This document shows, piece after piece, positions 7,621 to 14,945 of a DNA stretch of 39,107 nt. Source of the stretch: Polaromonas sp. Its GTDB lineage: Bacteria; Pseudomonadota; Gammaproteobacteria; Burkholderiales; Burkholderiaceae_C. The DNA is taken from assembly GCA_030650875.1 (NCBI GenBank), contig JAUSDK010000240.1:1-39107 (forward strand), given 5' to 3'. A program made the translations under genes and the position numbers. Positions within the stretch are counted from its first letter, which is position 1; every line of letters starts with the position of its first letter. The notes under the pieces are model-generated. The model searched no databases, was not told the origin of the DNA, and saw only the letters and a list, made by a program, of their open reading frames with translations.

Positions 7621-8526
7621 ATGAGCATCAGCCACTACATCAAGGAAATCGGGCGCGGCAAAGACGGCGCACGCCCCCTGTCCCGCGCGCAGGCCGCCGA
7701 CCTGCTGGGCCAGGTGCTGGACGGCACCGTGACCGACCTGGAAATTGGCGCTTTTTGCCTGGCCATGCGCATCAAGGGCGAAACGCCCGAAGAGATGGCG
7801 GGCTTTCTGGACGCCGTGCAGCAGCGCATGCACCACCTGCCCGCCAGCGCCCGCCCCATCGTGGTGCTGCCCAGCTACAACGGCGCCCGCAAACTGCCGC
7901 TGCTCACGCCACTGCTGGCGCTGCTGCTGGCCCGCGAAGGGCTGCCGGTGCTGATTCATGGCACGCCCACCGAATCGACCCGGCTTTTTGTGTCGGAAGT
8001 GCTGCTGGCCCTTGGTATGCCTGCGCAGACGGCAATTCATGCCATAGCACCCGGCGAGCTCGCCTTTGTGCCGACCGAGTTGCTGTGCCCGGCGCTCAAG
8101 CGCCTGCTCGATGTGCGGCGCGTGGTCGGGCTGCGCAATCCGGCGCACAGCCTGGTCAAGATCATGAACCCGTGCCAGGGTAAAAGCCTGGTGCTCAGCA
8201 GCTACACCCATCCGGAATACGCGCTGTCCATGGCGCAAACCTTTGAGCTGACACGCGCCAACGCGCTGCTGCTGCGCGGTACCGAAGGCGAAGTGGTGGC
8301 CGACGCCCGCCGCACGCCCAAGATGGAAGCCTTCGTGAACGGCCAGCGCCGGCTGCTGCAGGAATCGCAAAGCGGAACCCTGGCCTCGCTGCCGGATCTA
8401 CCCCAGGCGGTGGACGCAGCCGGCACGGCGGCCTATATTCGGTCGGTCATGGCGGGCGAGCGGCCTGTGCCCGCGTCAATTGCGAGGCAGGTGGAACACA
8501 TCTTGCATCTGGTCCAGGAATTATGA
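7621..8526 (+). CDS. ybiB: YbiB / TrpD2-like DNA-binding glycosyltransferase-fold protein
   Basis: This 301-aa protein resembles anthranilate phosphoribosyltransferase (TrpD) in fold: an N-terminal helical region (SRAQAADLLGQVLDG) and a phosphoribosyltransferase-like core (VLPSYNGARKLPLLTPLLA, then GLRNPAHSLVKIMNP). E. coli YbiB (TrpD2) keeps this fold but binds nucleic acid and lacks TrpD activity. There is no trp gene nearby. It follows nasA by 43 nt and its stop overlaps the cobA start (ATGA). The coupling ties it to the nitrate/siroheme operon, but why is unknown. Confidence 0.9.
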   Translation: MSISHYIKEIGRGKDGARPLSRAQAADLLGQVLDGTVTDLEIGAFCLAMRIKGETPEEMAGFLDAVQQRMHHLPASARPIVVLPSYNGARKLPLLTPLLALLLAREGLPVLIHGTPTESTRLFVSEVLLALGMPAQTAIHAIAPGELAFVPTELLCPALKRLLDVRRVVGLRNPAHSLVKIMNPCQGKSLVLSSYTHPEYALSMAQTFELTRANALLLRGTEGEVVADARRTPKMEAFVNGQRRLLQESQSGTLASLPDLPQAVDAAGTAAYIRSVMAGERPVPASIARQVEHILHLVQEL

Positions 8527-9314
8527 ACAACGGCAAAGACAACCCAGGCATGAACGGAAAATGCACACTGGTGGGCGCAGGCCCCGGCGATCCGGAACTG
8601 CTCACCCTCAAGGCGCTCAAGGCCATCCAGCACGCCACCGTGCTGTTCGTCGACGACCTGGTCAGCGACGAGATCGTGGCGTTTGCCGCGCCGGACGCCC
8701 GCATCGTGCATGTCGGCAAGCGCGGCGGCTGCAAGTCCACGCCGCAGGCCTTCATTGAAAAGCTCATGGTCATGGCCGCCCGCGAAGGCGAAAACGTGGT
8801 GCGACTCAAGGGCGGCGACCCCTTCATTTTTGGCCGGGGCGGCGAGGAAGTCGAGCACCTGCGCGCCGCCGGGCTGCAGGTTGAGGTCGTCAACGGCATC
8901 ACGGCCGGGCTGGCGGCCGTGACCTCGCTGGGCGTGCCGCTGACGCACCGGGAACATGCGCACGGCGTAGTGTTTGTCACCGGCCATGCCAAACCCGGCG
9001 ACGCGGGCACCGACTGGCCCGCGCTGGCGGCCACCGCCCACAGCGCCCGGCTCACACTGGTGATCTACATGGGTGTCAGCGGCGCTGGCCGCATCCAGAC
9101 CGAACTGCTGACCGGCCTGCCTGCAGCGACCCCGGTGGCCGTGATCCAGAACGCATCGCTGCCCACGCAGCGCCACATCACCTCCACGCTGGGCGCGCTG
9201 GCATGCGCGATTCAGGCGGGCGGCCTGGCCAGCCCGTCCATCATTGTGGTGGGCGACGTGATCGGCAGCCTGGCACTGGCCGCTGCGCACCCGGCAACGG
9301 TTCGCGCCGCCTGA
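8523..9314 (+). CDS. cobA: Uroporphyrinogen-III C-methyltransferase
   Basis: This SAM-dependent enzyme methylates uroporphyrinogen III twice to give precorrin-2, the first step to siroheme, which NirB needs. The family signatures are clear: LVGAGPGDPELLTLKA near residue 16 and VVRLKGGDPFIFGRGGEE near residue 94. It is a single-domain SUMT of 263 aa, not a CysG fusion, so the oxidase/ferrochelatase step must be encoded elsewhere. The ATG overlaps the ybiB stop. It is the last gene of the operon and its stop codon lies in the loop of a GC hairpin. The symbol may also be given as nirE or sumT in other systems. Confidence 0.95.
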   Translation: MNNGKDNPGMNGKCTLVGAGPGDPELLTLKALKAIQHATVLFVDDLVSDEIVAFAAPDARIVHVGKRGGCKSTPQAFIEKLMVMAAREGENVVRLKGGDPFIFGRGGEEVEHLRAAGLQVEVVNGITAGLAAVTSLGVPLTHREHAHGVVFVTGHAKPGDAGTDWPALAATAHSARLTLVIYMGVSGAGRIQTELLTGLPAATPVAVIQNASLPTQRHITSTLGALACAIQAGGLASPSIIVVGDVIGSLALAAAHPATVRAA

Positions 9315-9322
9315 GCGGCGCG
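9303..9322 (+). terminator. GC hairpin over the cobA stop codon
   Basis: CGCGCCGC and GCGGCGCG form a perfect 8-bp stem with a CTGA loop (9311-9314). The loop contains the cobA stop codon TGA. No T-run follows, so it is not a classic intrinsic terminator. It may pause polymerase or protect the 3' end. Confidence 0.4.
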
Positions 9323-9424
9323 GCTACACTTTCACGTTCAAAAAGACGCGGCCTTCGGGCCCCGATCGAAGCACTATACTTTTCATAGTTGCTCATGCCC
9401 GTCTTGTATGGACCAGAGGTTGAT

Positions 9425-10675
9425 TTGACGCATAAATTTGATGTCGTAGTGGTGGGAGCCGGTGCAGCCGGCCTGTTTTGCGCCGGCCAGGCTGGCCAGC
9501 AGGGCCTGAAGGTATTGCTGCTGGACCACAGCGAGAAGGTGGCTGAAAAAATCCGCATCTCGGGCGGCGGCCGCTGCAATTTCACCAACCGGGACGTGGG
9601 CCCGGCCAACTTCCTGAGCGAGAACCCGCACTTTTGCCGCTCGGCCCTGTCGCGCTACAGCCCGCAAGACTTCATGGGCCTGCTGCAGCGCTACGACGTG
9701 CCGTTTCACGAAAAGCACAAGGGCCAGCTTTTTTGCGACCGTTCTGCCGAAGACATCATCAACCTGCTGCTGGCCGAGTGCGCCAAGGGCGACGTCACGC
9801 GCTGGCAACCTTGCAGCATCCAAAGCATCACGGGCCCAGCACCAGAAAGCAATGACGGCTACCTGATCGAGAGCGACCGGGGGCTGATTGAAACGCCCCA
9901 GGTGGTGATCGCCACCGGCGGGCTGTCGATCCCGAAGATCGGCGCGACCGACTTTGGCTACCGCATCGCCAAACAGTTTGGCCTGCGCCTGGTTGAGCCG
10001 CGCGCCGCGCTGGTGCCGCTGACGTTTGACGGCCAGGCCTGGGCGCCTTATGCGCAACTGAGCGGCCTGGCGCTGCCGGTGCAGATTGAAAGCACGCCCG
10101 CGGGCGCCAGTCCCAGGCAACGCAAAAAGGCGGTGGCGTTTTCGGAAGACCTGCTGTTCACGCACCGGGGCCTGAGCGGCCCGGCGGTGCTGCAAATTTC
10201 GAGCTTCTGGCGCGAAGGCCAGCCGATTCGCGTCAACCTGGCGCCGGGCGTGGATTTGCCCGCCCTGCTGCTGCGTGCCAAGGCCACCTCCAAAAAGCTG
10301 ATTGCCAACGAGCTGGCCAGCCTGGTGCCCAGCCGCCTGGCAGACGCCTGGGTCAGCGAAGACCCGGCCTTGCAGCGCCCCATCGTTGACGCCACCGACA
10401 AGGCCCTGCTAAACCTGGCGCAGCGCCTGGCCGACTGGGAACTGACGCCCACCGGCTCGGAAGGCTACAAGAAGGCTGAAGTCACTTTGGGCGGCGTCGA
10501 CACCCGGGACCTGTCATCCCAAACCATGGAGTCCAGGCAAGCGGGCCTGTACTTCATCGGGGAAGTCGTGGACGTGACCGGCTGGCTGGGCGGCTACAAC
10601 TTCCAGTGGGCCTGGGCAAGCGGTTTTGCCTGCGCAGAGGCGCTGGCGGCGCGGCATTTTGCGCGGCCTGTATGA
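9425..10675 (+). CDS. HI0933-family NAD(P)/FAD-dependent oxidoreductase
   Basis: The protein has an N-terminal FAD-binding Rossmann motif (VVVGAGAAGLFCA), the family-specific SGGGRCNFTN segment, and a C-terminal FAD-contact region (GEVVDVTGWLGGYNFQWAWASG). These define the HI0933-like / BaiN-type flavoprotein family (TIGR00275). The family is widespread and its substrate is not firmly known. The start is uncertain. The TTG at 9425 has AGAGG 5 nt upstream and gives MTHKFDVVVVGAG with 416 aa. ATG 9395 or TTG 9389 would add 10-12 residues that do not look like family sequence. It lies 110 nt after cobA and is probably transcribed alone. Confidence 0.88.
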   Translation: MTHKFDVVVVGAGAAGLFCAGQAGQQGLKVLLLDHSEKVAEKIRISGGGRCNFTNRDVGPANFLSENPHFCRSALSRYSPQDFMGLLQRYDVPFHEKHKGQLFCDRSAEDIINLLLAECAKGDVTRWQPCSIQSITGPAPESNDGYLIESDRGLIETPQVVIATGGLSIPKIGATDFGYRIAKQFGLRLVEPRAALVPLTFDGQAWAPYAQLSGLALPVQIESTPAGASPRQRKKAVAFSEDLLFTHRGLSGPAVLQISSFWREGQPIRVNLAPGVDLPALLLRAKATSKKLIANELASLVPSRLADAWVSEDPALQRPIVDATDKALLNLAQRLADWELTPTGSEGYKKAEVTLGGVDTRDLSSQTMESRQAGLYFIGEVVDVTGWLGGYNFQWAWASGFACAEALAARHFARPV

Positions 10676-10701
10676 TCCATGTCAAGCACCGTTTTACGGA
10701 C

Positions 10702-10710
10702 TGCTATAAT
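10702..10710 (+). promoter_or_regulatory. extended -10 promoter of rpsU
   Basis: TGC-TATAAT gives a perfect -10 hexamer at 10705-10710 with the TGn extension. No good -35 hexamer is seen 17 nt upstream. The start would be near 10717, leaving a leader of about 75 nt. That leader contains the palindrome CTGATC-CT-GATCAG at 10742-10755. Confidence 0.6.
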
Positions 10711-10790
10711 CTTAGGCTTTGCTAGCAAACCCGCACCAGACCTGATCCTGATCAGATCACTCACGGTGCATATTTCGGATCAACTCATCA

Positions 10791-11003
10791 ATGACCACCA
10801 TTCGCGTAAAAGATAACGAACCCTTCGACGTCGCGCTGCGCCGCTTCAAGCGCACCATCGAAAAACTCGGCCTGCTGACCGACCTGCGCGCCCGCGAGTT
10901 CTACGAAAAGCCAACCGCCGAGCGCAAGCGCAAGAAGGCTGCCGCCGTCAAGCGCAACTACAAGCGCATTCGCGCCATGCAGTTGCCCAAGAAACTGTAC
11001 TAA
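10791..11003 (+). CDS. rpsU: Small ribosomal subunit protein S21
   Basis: This 70-aa basic protein starts [20 protein letters not shown] and contains the S21 signature ([15 protein letters not shown]). It is a component of the 30S subunit needed for translation initiation. Length and sequence are typical for betaproteobacteria. The extended -10 promoter lies upstream, an intrinsic terminator follows at 11043-11075, and yqeY comes next, the usual order in this group. Confidence 0.98.
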   Translation: MTTIRVKDNEPFDVALRRFKRTIEKLGLLTDLRAREFYEKPTAERKRKKAAAVKRNYKRIRAMQLPKKLY

Positions 11004-11042
11004 TCGGTACCAGCTTCCCTTGCCTTTTGGCAGGCAGCTCAC

Positions 11043-11075
11043 AAGCCCGCAAGAGGACGCTCTGCGGGCTTTTTC
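11043..11075 (+). terminator. intrinsic terminator after rpsU
   Basis: AAGCCCGCA (11043-11051) pairs with TGCGGGCTT (11063-11071) with an 11-nt loop, followed by a T-run. It lies 40 nt after the rpsU stop and before the yqeY Shine-Dalgarno. It should end or attenuate rpsU transcripts before yqeY. Confidence 0.9.
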
Positions 11076-11124
11076 ATTTTTCAGCCCGTCCACAAGATCC
11101 ACCCCGCTTTTTCAGGAGCCTGCA

Positions 11125-11586
11125 ATGTCACTCAAAGAACAAATCACCGAAGACATGAAGAACGCCATGCGCGCCAAAGACAGCGAGCGCCTGGGCACCA
11201 TCCGCCTGCTGCTGGCCGCCATCAAGCAAAAAGAAATCGATGAACGCGTGGTGCTCGACGATGTGGCGGTGGTCGCCATCGTCGACAAGCTGATCAAGCA
11301 GCGCAAGGATTCGATTGAGGCGTTTCAAAAAGCCGAGCGCAAAGACCTGGCCGACAAGGAAGCCGCCGAGTTGCTGGTGCTGCAGGCCTACCTGCCCGCC
11401 CGCCTGAGCGCCGAAGAGGTCGCAGCCGAAGTCAAAACTATTGCCGCCGCACTGGCCGCAGAACTGGGCCGCGCCGTGGGCCCGGCCGACATGGGCAAGC
11501 TCATGGGGGCGGTGAAAGCCCAATTGGCCGGCAAGGCCGACATGGGCCAGGTGTCAGCGGCGGTGAAGGCCGCGCTGGCCGGCTGA
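11125..11586 (+). CDS. yqeY: GatB/YqeY domain-containing protein
   Basis: The 153-aa protein begins MSLKEQITEDMKNAMRAKD and ends with the C-terminal GatB/YqeY helical domain (DMGKLMGAVKAQLAGKADMGQVSAAVKAAL). The family resembles the tRNA-binding tail of the GatB amidotransferase subunit, but this stand-alone form has no proven role. The start at 11125 has AGGAG 6 nt upstream. An in-frame upstream start at 11020 would run through the rpsU terminator and is rejected. Confidence 0.95.
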   Translation: MSLKEQITEDMKNAMRAKDSERLGTIRLLLAAIKQKEIDERVVLDDVAVVAIVDKLIKQRKDSIEAFQKAERKDLADKEAAELLVLQAYLPARLSAEEVAAEVKTIAAALAAELGRAVGPADMGKLMGAVKAQLAGKADMGQVSAAVKAALAG

Positions 11587-11606
11587 ACCAGACATAGACT
11601 ACCTCC

Positions 11607-11785
11607 CCCCACCAGCAGGGGCCGCGGAACCGGCTTCGCCGGGCCGCAGGCGCAACGGCCCCCTCGGGGCTGAAGGCTGCGGCTACGAGTCCGCCTGTGC
11701 GGACTTGGACAGCCGAAGATGCGCCGCCTCTGGCGGCGTGGCGCCCTGCAAGGACAGCGCAGTACGCGAAGCGACAAGCGTGGGG
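11607..11785. repeat. hairpin-rich REP-like intergenic element
   Basis: The space between the convergent genes yqeY and pmbA is filled by a series of perfect hairpins: CCGGC-TTC-GCCGG (11630-11642), GTCCGC-CTGT-GCGGAC (11689-11704) and CGCCGCC-TCT-GGCGGCG (11722-11738). The outer ends CCCCAC (11607-11612) and GTGGGG (11780-11785) are inverted copies. It has no open frame of note. The layout suggests a dispersed intergenic repeat that could also serve as a two-way terminator. No second copy is present in the window, so its repeat status is inferred from structure. Confidence 0.5.
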
Positions 11786-11790
11786 CTTGA

Positions 11791-13200
11791 TTAACTCCCG
11801 GCGACCTTCATGCGGTTGACCAGAATCGAGCCCACCGTCTTGGCGCCGTAGTTGTAGGCGTCGGCGCCCACGGCCTCTATGCCCATCAGCATGTCCTTGA
11901 GGTTGCCCGCAATGGTGATTTCTTCAACCGGAAACGCGATCTGGCCGTTTTCCACCCAGAAGCCCGAGGCGCCGCGCGAGTAGTCGCCCGTCACGTAGTT
12001 CACGCCCTGCCCCATCAGCTCCGTCACAAACAGTCCGCGGCCCAGCTTGCGCAGCATGGCGTCCAGGTCGTCGCCGGCGCGGGTGTGCCGACTGGTCAGC
12101 GTCAGGTTGTGGGAACCTCCGGCGTTGCCCGTGGTGCGCATGCCCAGCTTGCGGGCGGAATAGGTGCTCAGGAAATAGCCCTCGACCCGCCCCGCCTCAA
12201 CCACCTTGCGCGCACTGGTTTTCACGCCTTCTTCATCAAACGGCGCGCTGCCCTTGCCCTTGAGCACATGTGGGTCTTCAAAGATGTCGATGTGCTTGCG
12301 AAAGGCTTGCTTGCCCAGGCTGTCCAGCAAAAACGTGCTTTTACGGTACAGCGCACCGCCGCTGACGGCCTGCACGAAGCCGCCCAGCAGGCCTGACGCC
12401 AGCGGTGATTCAAACAGCACCGGGCACTCGGTGGTCGCAATTTTCCGGCCTTTCAGGCGGGCCAGCGCGCGCTCGGCGGCATAGCGGCCGACGGCTTCAG
12501 GGCTGGCAAGGTCGGCGGCATCGCGCATCGAGCTGTACCAGGCATCACGCTGCATCTGGCTGCCCTTGCCAGCAATCGGGGCCACCGAAATGCTGTGGCG
12601 GGAAGCCGAGTAGCCGCCGCGAAAGCCTTGCGTGTGGGCGCTGAAAAAATGGCTTTGCTGGGCCGACACGCCGGCCCCTTCGCTGTTGGTGATCAGGCGG
12701 GAGGTGCCCAGGGCAGCGGCTTCGCACTTCAGCGCCAGCTGGGCCGCTTCTTCCGACGTGATGGCCCAGGGGTGAAACAGGTCGAGTTCCGGGTGCTCGC
12801 GAGCAATGTCCTGCTCGTCGGGCAGTCCCGAGGTCTCGTCTTCTGCCGTGAAGCGGGCAATATCGTAGGCCGCCTTCACGGTTTGTTCAATCGCGGCCTT
12901 GGAAAAGTCGCTGGTGGCTGCGTTGCCGCGCTTTTTGCCGATGTAGACCGTCACGCCCAGCGACTTGTCGCGGTTGCGTTCCACTGTTTCCAGTTCACCT
13001 TTGCGCACGCTGACCGACAAACCGCTGCCCTCGGACGCTTCGGCCGCCGCATTGGTGGCGCCCAGCTTTTTGGCGTGCGCCAGGGCTTTGTCGACCAGAC
13101 CTTCAAAAAAGTCGCGGTGGTAGCTGAAACCCGCCTCGGGCTGGGGGGTCTTTGCGCGAGAAGAATTCTTGACTGAACGAGCAGGTGATTTTTGAGTCAT
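11791..13200 (-). CDS. pmbA: Metalloprotease PmbA/TldE
   Basis: PmbA (TldE) forms with TldD a cytoplasmic zinc metalloprotease that trims modified peptides and degrades the CcdA antitoxin in E. coli. The TldE subunit lacks the zinc-binding motif found in TldD. The protein has 469 aa. The N-terminal domain has the pattern AAEASEGSGLSVSVRKGELETVE, split here as AEASEGSGLSVSVRKG and ELETVERNRDKSLGV. The C-terminal domain carries GRGLFVTELMGQGVNYVTGD and ends VGSILVNRMKVAGS. Start ATG 13200 is preferred over the longer frame to 13263, which would overlap darP. tldD is not in this window. It is divergent from darP with only 10-25 nt between start codons. Confidence 0.95.
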   Translation of the reverse strand: MTQKSPARSVKNSSRAKTPQPEAGFSYHRDFFEGLVDKALAHAKKLGATNAAAEASEGSGLSVSVRKGELETVERNRDKSLGVTVYIGKKRGNAATSDFSKAAIEQTVKAAYDIARFTAEDETSGLPDEQDIAREHPELDLFHPWAITSEEAAQLALKCEAAALGTSRLITNSEGAGVSAQQSHFFSAHTQGFRGGYSASRHSISVAPIAGKGSQMQRDAWYSSMRDAADLASPEAVGRYAAERALARLKGRKIATTECPVLFESPLASGLLGGFVQAVSGGALYRKSTFLLDSLGKQAFRKHIDIFEDPHVLKGKGSAPFDEEGVKTSARKVVEAGRVEGYFLSTYSARKLGMRTTGNAGGSHNLTLTSRHTRAGDDLDAMLRKLGRGLFVTELMGQGVNYVTGDYSRGASGFWVENGQIAFPVEEITIAGNLKDMLMGIEAVGADAYNYGAKTVGSILVNRMKVAGS

Positions 13201-13210
13201 ATGGGTCGCT

Positions 13211-13831
13211 ATGATACTGACTGCTATGAACATCAAGACTACCAAGGCTATCAAGAGCCCCATTAAAGGCTACTGGTCCAACGGCCGCTTCGTGAAACCC
13301 GAAGAAATCGCACTCGAAGAAGTGGGACCGCCCAGTAAAACCCAGCTCAAGGCCGAGGCCGACGAGAAGCAGGCGCTTGGCGAAGCGCTGCTGACGCTGC
13401 GCGCCGACCTGATGGCGCGCCTGGACCTGCCTGACAAGCTGCTGGACGCGCTGGCCCAGGCCAAACGCATCACCAACTTCGAGGGCCGGCGCCGGCAAAT
13501 GCAGTTCATCGGCAAGCTGATGCGCCCGCTGGACACGGAACCGATCCGCGCCGCCATTGACGAGCAGGCCAACGGCTCGGCCGACCTGACGCTGGCCCTG
13601 CACCTGGCAGAGCAGTGGCGCGACAAGCTGATCGCCTCGGACGATGCGCTGGGCCAGTGGATCACAGCGTACCCCGGCACCGATTCGCAGCAGTTGCGCG
13701 CACTGATCCGCCAGGCCCGCAAGGACATTGCCAAGCCCGAGACACCCGGCGAGGCACCGCGCCACGGCAAGTCTTATCGCGAGATTTTCCAGTTGGTCAA
13801 GCAGACCATGAAGCAGGAGCCCGAGGCATGA
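13211..13831 (+). CDS. darP: Ribosome biogenesis factor DarP (YjgA, DUF615)
   Basis: DarP binds late 50S precursors and promotes peptidyl-transferase centre maturation in E. coli. The central ITNFEGRRRQMQFIGKLMR segment near residues 85-105 is the family hallmark. Length is 206 aa from ATG 13211 or 201 aa from ATG 13226. Neither start has a clear Shine-Dalgarno. The N-terminal part (KSPIKGYWSNGRFVKPEE) is variable in the family. As in E. coli, the gene is head-to-head with pmbA. Its stop overlaps the mog start (ATGA). Confidence 0.93.
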   Translation: MILTAMNIKTTKAIKSPIKGYWSNGRFVKPEEIALEEVGPPSKTQLKAEADEKQALGEALLTLRADLMARLDLPDKLLDALAQAKRITNFEGRRRQMQFIGKLMRPLDTEPIRAAIDEQANGSADLTLALHLAEQWRDKLIASDDALGQWITAYPGTDSQQLRALIRQARKDIAKPETPGEAPRHGKSYREIFQLVKQTMKQEPEA

Positions 13832-14418
13832 GCACCCCGTGCGACGCCATCAAGGTGGGCATCGTGTCGGTCAGCGACCGCGCCTCGGCAGGCATCTACG
13901 AGGACAAAGGCCTGCCCGCCCTGAAAGACTGGCTGACGCGCGCGCTGCGCAACCCGGTCACCTTCGAAGAACGGCTGATTCCGGACGAGCAGGCGGGCAT
14001 CAGCGCCACGCTGGTCGAGCTGGTCGATGCCGGCTGCTGCCTGGTGCTGACCACGGGCGGCACCGGCCCGGCGCTGCGCGACGTGACACCCGAGGCTACG
14101 CGGGCCGTGGCGCACAAGGAAATGCCTGGTTTTGGCGAGCAGATGCGGCAGATCAGCCTGAAATTTGTACCGACCGCCATCCTGTCGCGCCAGATCGCCG
14201 TGATTCGCGACCAGAGCCTGATCCTGAACCTGCCCGGCCAGCCCAAGGCCATTGCAGAGACGCTGGAAGGGCTGCGAAACGAGGCGGGTGAGTCCATCAT
14301 GCCCGGTATCTTTGCCGCTATCCCGTACTGCATCGACCTGATAGGCGGGCCTTACCTTGAAACCGACCCGTTGGTTTGCAAGGCTTTTAGACCCAAACAC
14401 GCCATTCGCGCGGTATAA
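13828..14418 (+). CDS. mog: Molybdopterin adenylyltransferase
   Basis: Mog adenylylates molybdopterin before molybdate insertion, a step needed for the Mo cofactor of nitrate reductase. The motifs are VGIVSVSDRAS at the N-terminus and LTTGGTGPALRDVTPEAT near residues 67-84, which bind the pterin, followed by the late LILNLPGQPKA segment. Length is 196 aa. The start ATG 13828 overlaps the darP stop. It is about 6 kb from nasA, so it is not in the same transcript. Confidence 0.95.
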   Translation: MSTPCDAIKVGIVSVSDRASAGIYEDKGLPALKDWLTRALRNPVTFEERLIPDEQAGISATLVELVDAGCCLVLTTGGTGPALRDVTPEATRAVAHKEMPGFGEQMRQISLKFVPTAILSRQIAVIRDQSLILNLPGQPKAIAETLEGLRNEAGESIMPGIFAAIPYCIDLIGGPYLETDPLVCKAFRPKHAIRAV

Positions 14419-14431
14419 AAGCCAACGTCCC

Positions 14432-14502
14432 GTATTCGTCGCGATGAATACAGGGGGAAAGGCCAGACCGAAAGGCACTGGCATCTTCTGTTTGGTTTTT
14501 TT
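14432..14502 (+). promoter_or_regulatory. two hairpins and T-run between mog and a small exported protein
   Basis: Hairpin 1 is GTATTC-N8-GAATAC (14432-14451). Hairpin 2 is GCCAG, then CC-GAAA-GG with a GNRA tetraloop, then CTGGC (14462-14482). A run of seven T follows at 14496-14502, 13 nt after the second stem. The spacing is too long for a standard terminator. It could be a weak terminator of mog or a structured leader of the gene at 14517. I recognise no known riboswitch. Confidence 0.35.
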
Positions 14503-14516
14503 ACCTGAGTCAACAC

Positions 14517-14882
14517 ATGCACGCATCTTTTCGCACCAGCCTTTCCATCATCGCCTTGGCTGTGGCCTCTTTGACCCTGCCTTCGCTGGCGCACGCCAAA
14601 CGCATGGGTGGCGGCTTTAAAGCCAAGCCGGCCACGGCGGCCCCCGCCAAGGCACCGGCTGCCGCCGCTCCGGCTGCGGCACCTGCAGCCGCCGCCGCAC
14701 CTGCAGCAGCGGGGTCTGGAATGATGGGCACCATGGGTGCCGTGGCCATTGGCGCCGTTGCAGGCTCCATGGCCGGCAGCGCGATGGCCGCGTCTGCAAG
14801 CCCGGAAGAAAAGGAAAAGGCTGCGGCAAAGAAGGCCGCGGCAGAAAAAGCAGCCGCCCCCGCCGTAACGCCCGCCAAATAA
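14517..14882 (+). CDS. Small exported Ala-rich protein of unknown function
   Basis: The 121-aa protein has a clear Sec signal peptide (residues 1-27, ending LAHA). The mature N-terminus KRMGGGFKAKPA is basic and glycine-rich. A long Ala/Pro low-complexity stretch follows, then a glycine-zipper-like hydrophobic segment (GTMGAVAIGAVAGSMAGSAM) and an Ala/Lys/Glu tail. The basic RMGGG segment after the signal peptide resembles the N-terminus of betaproteobacterial Tim44-domain proteins, but the Tim44 domain itself is absent. It may insert in or associate with the envelope. No function can be named. Confidence 0.7.
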   Translation: MHASFRTSLSIIALAVASLTLPSLAHAKRMGGGFKAKPATAAPAKAPAAAAPAAAPAAAAAPAAAGSGMMGTMGAVAIGAVAGSMAGSAMAASASPEEKEKAAAKKAAAEKAAAPAVTPAK

Positions 14883-14945
14883 GGGCCTCGCCGCCCGCAA
14901 GCCATCCGGGGCCAAATATTCAACAGCCCCCAGCGCCTGAAGCGC

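Noticed and set aside
9375-9380. TATACT as a promoter -10 for the HI0933-type gene
   Set aside because: No plausible -35 hexamer at 16-18 nt upstream; too weak to list.
14432-14482. Mini-ykkC-like (guanidine-II) riboswitch
   Set aside because: Two hairpins are present but neither loop is the ACGR type that defines the class.
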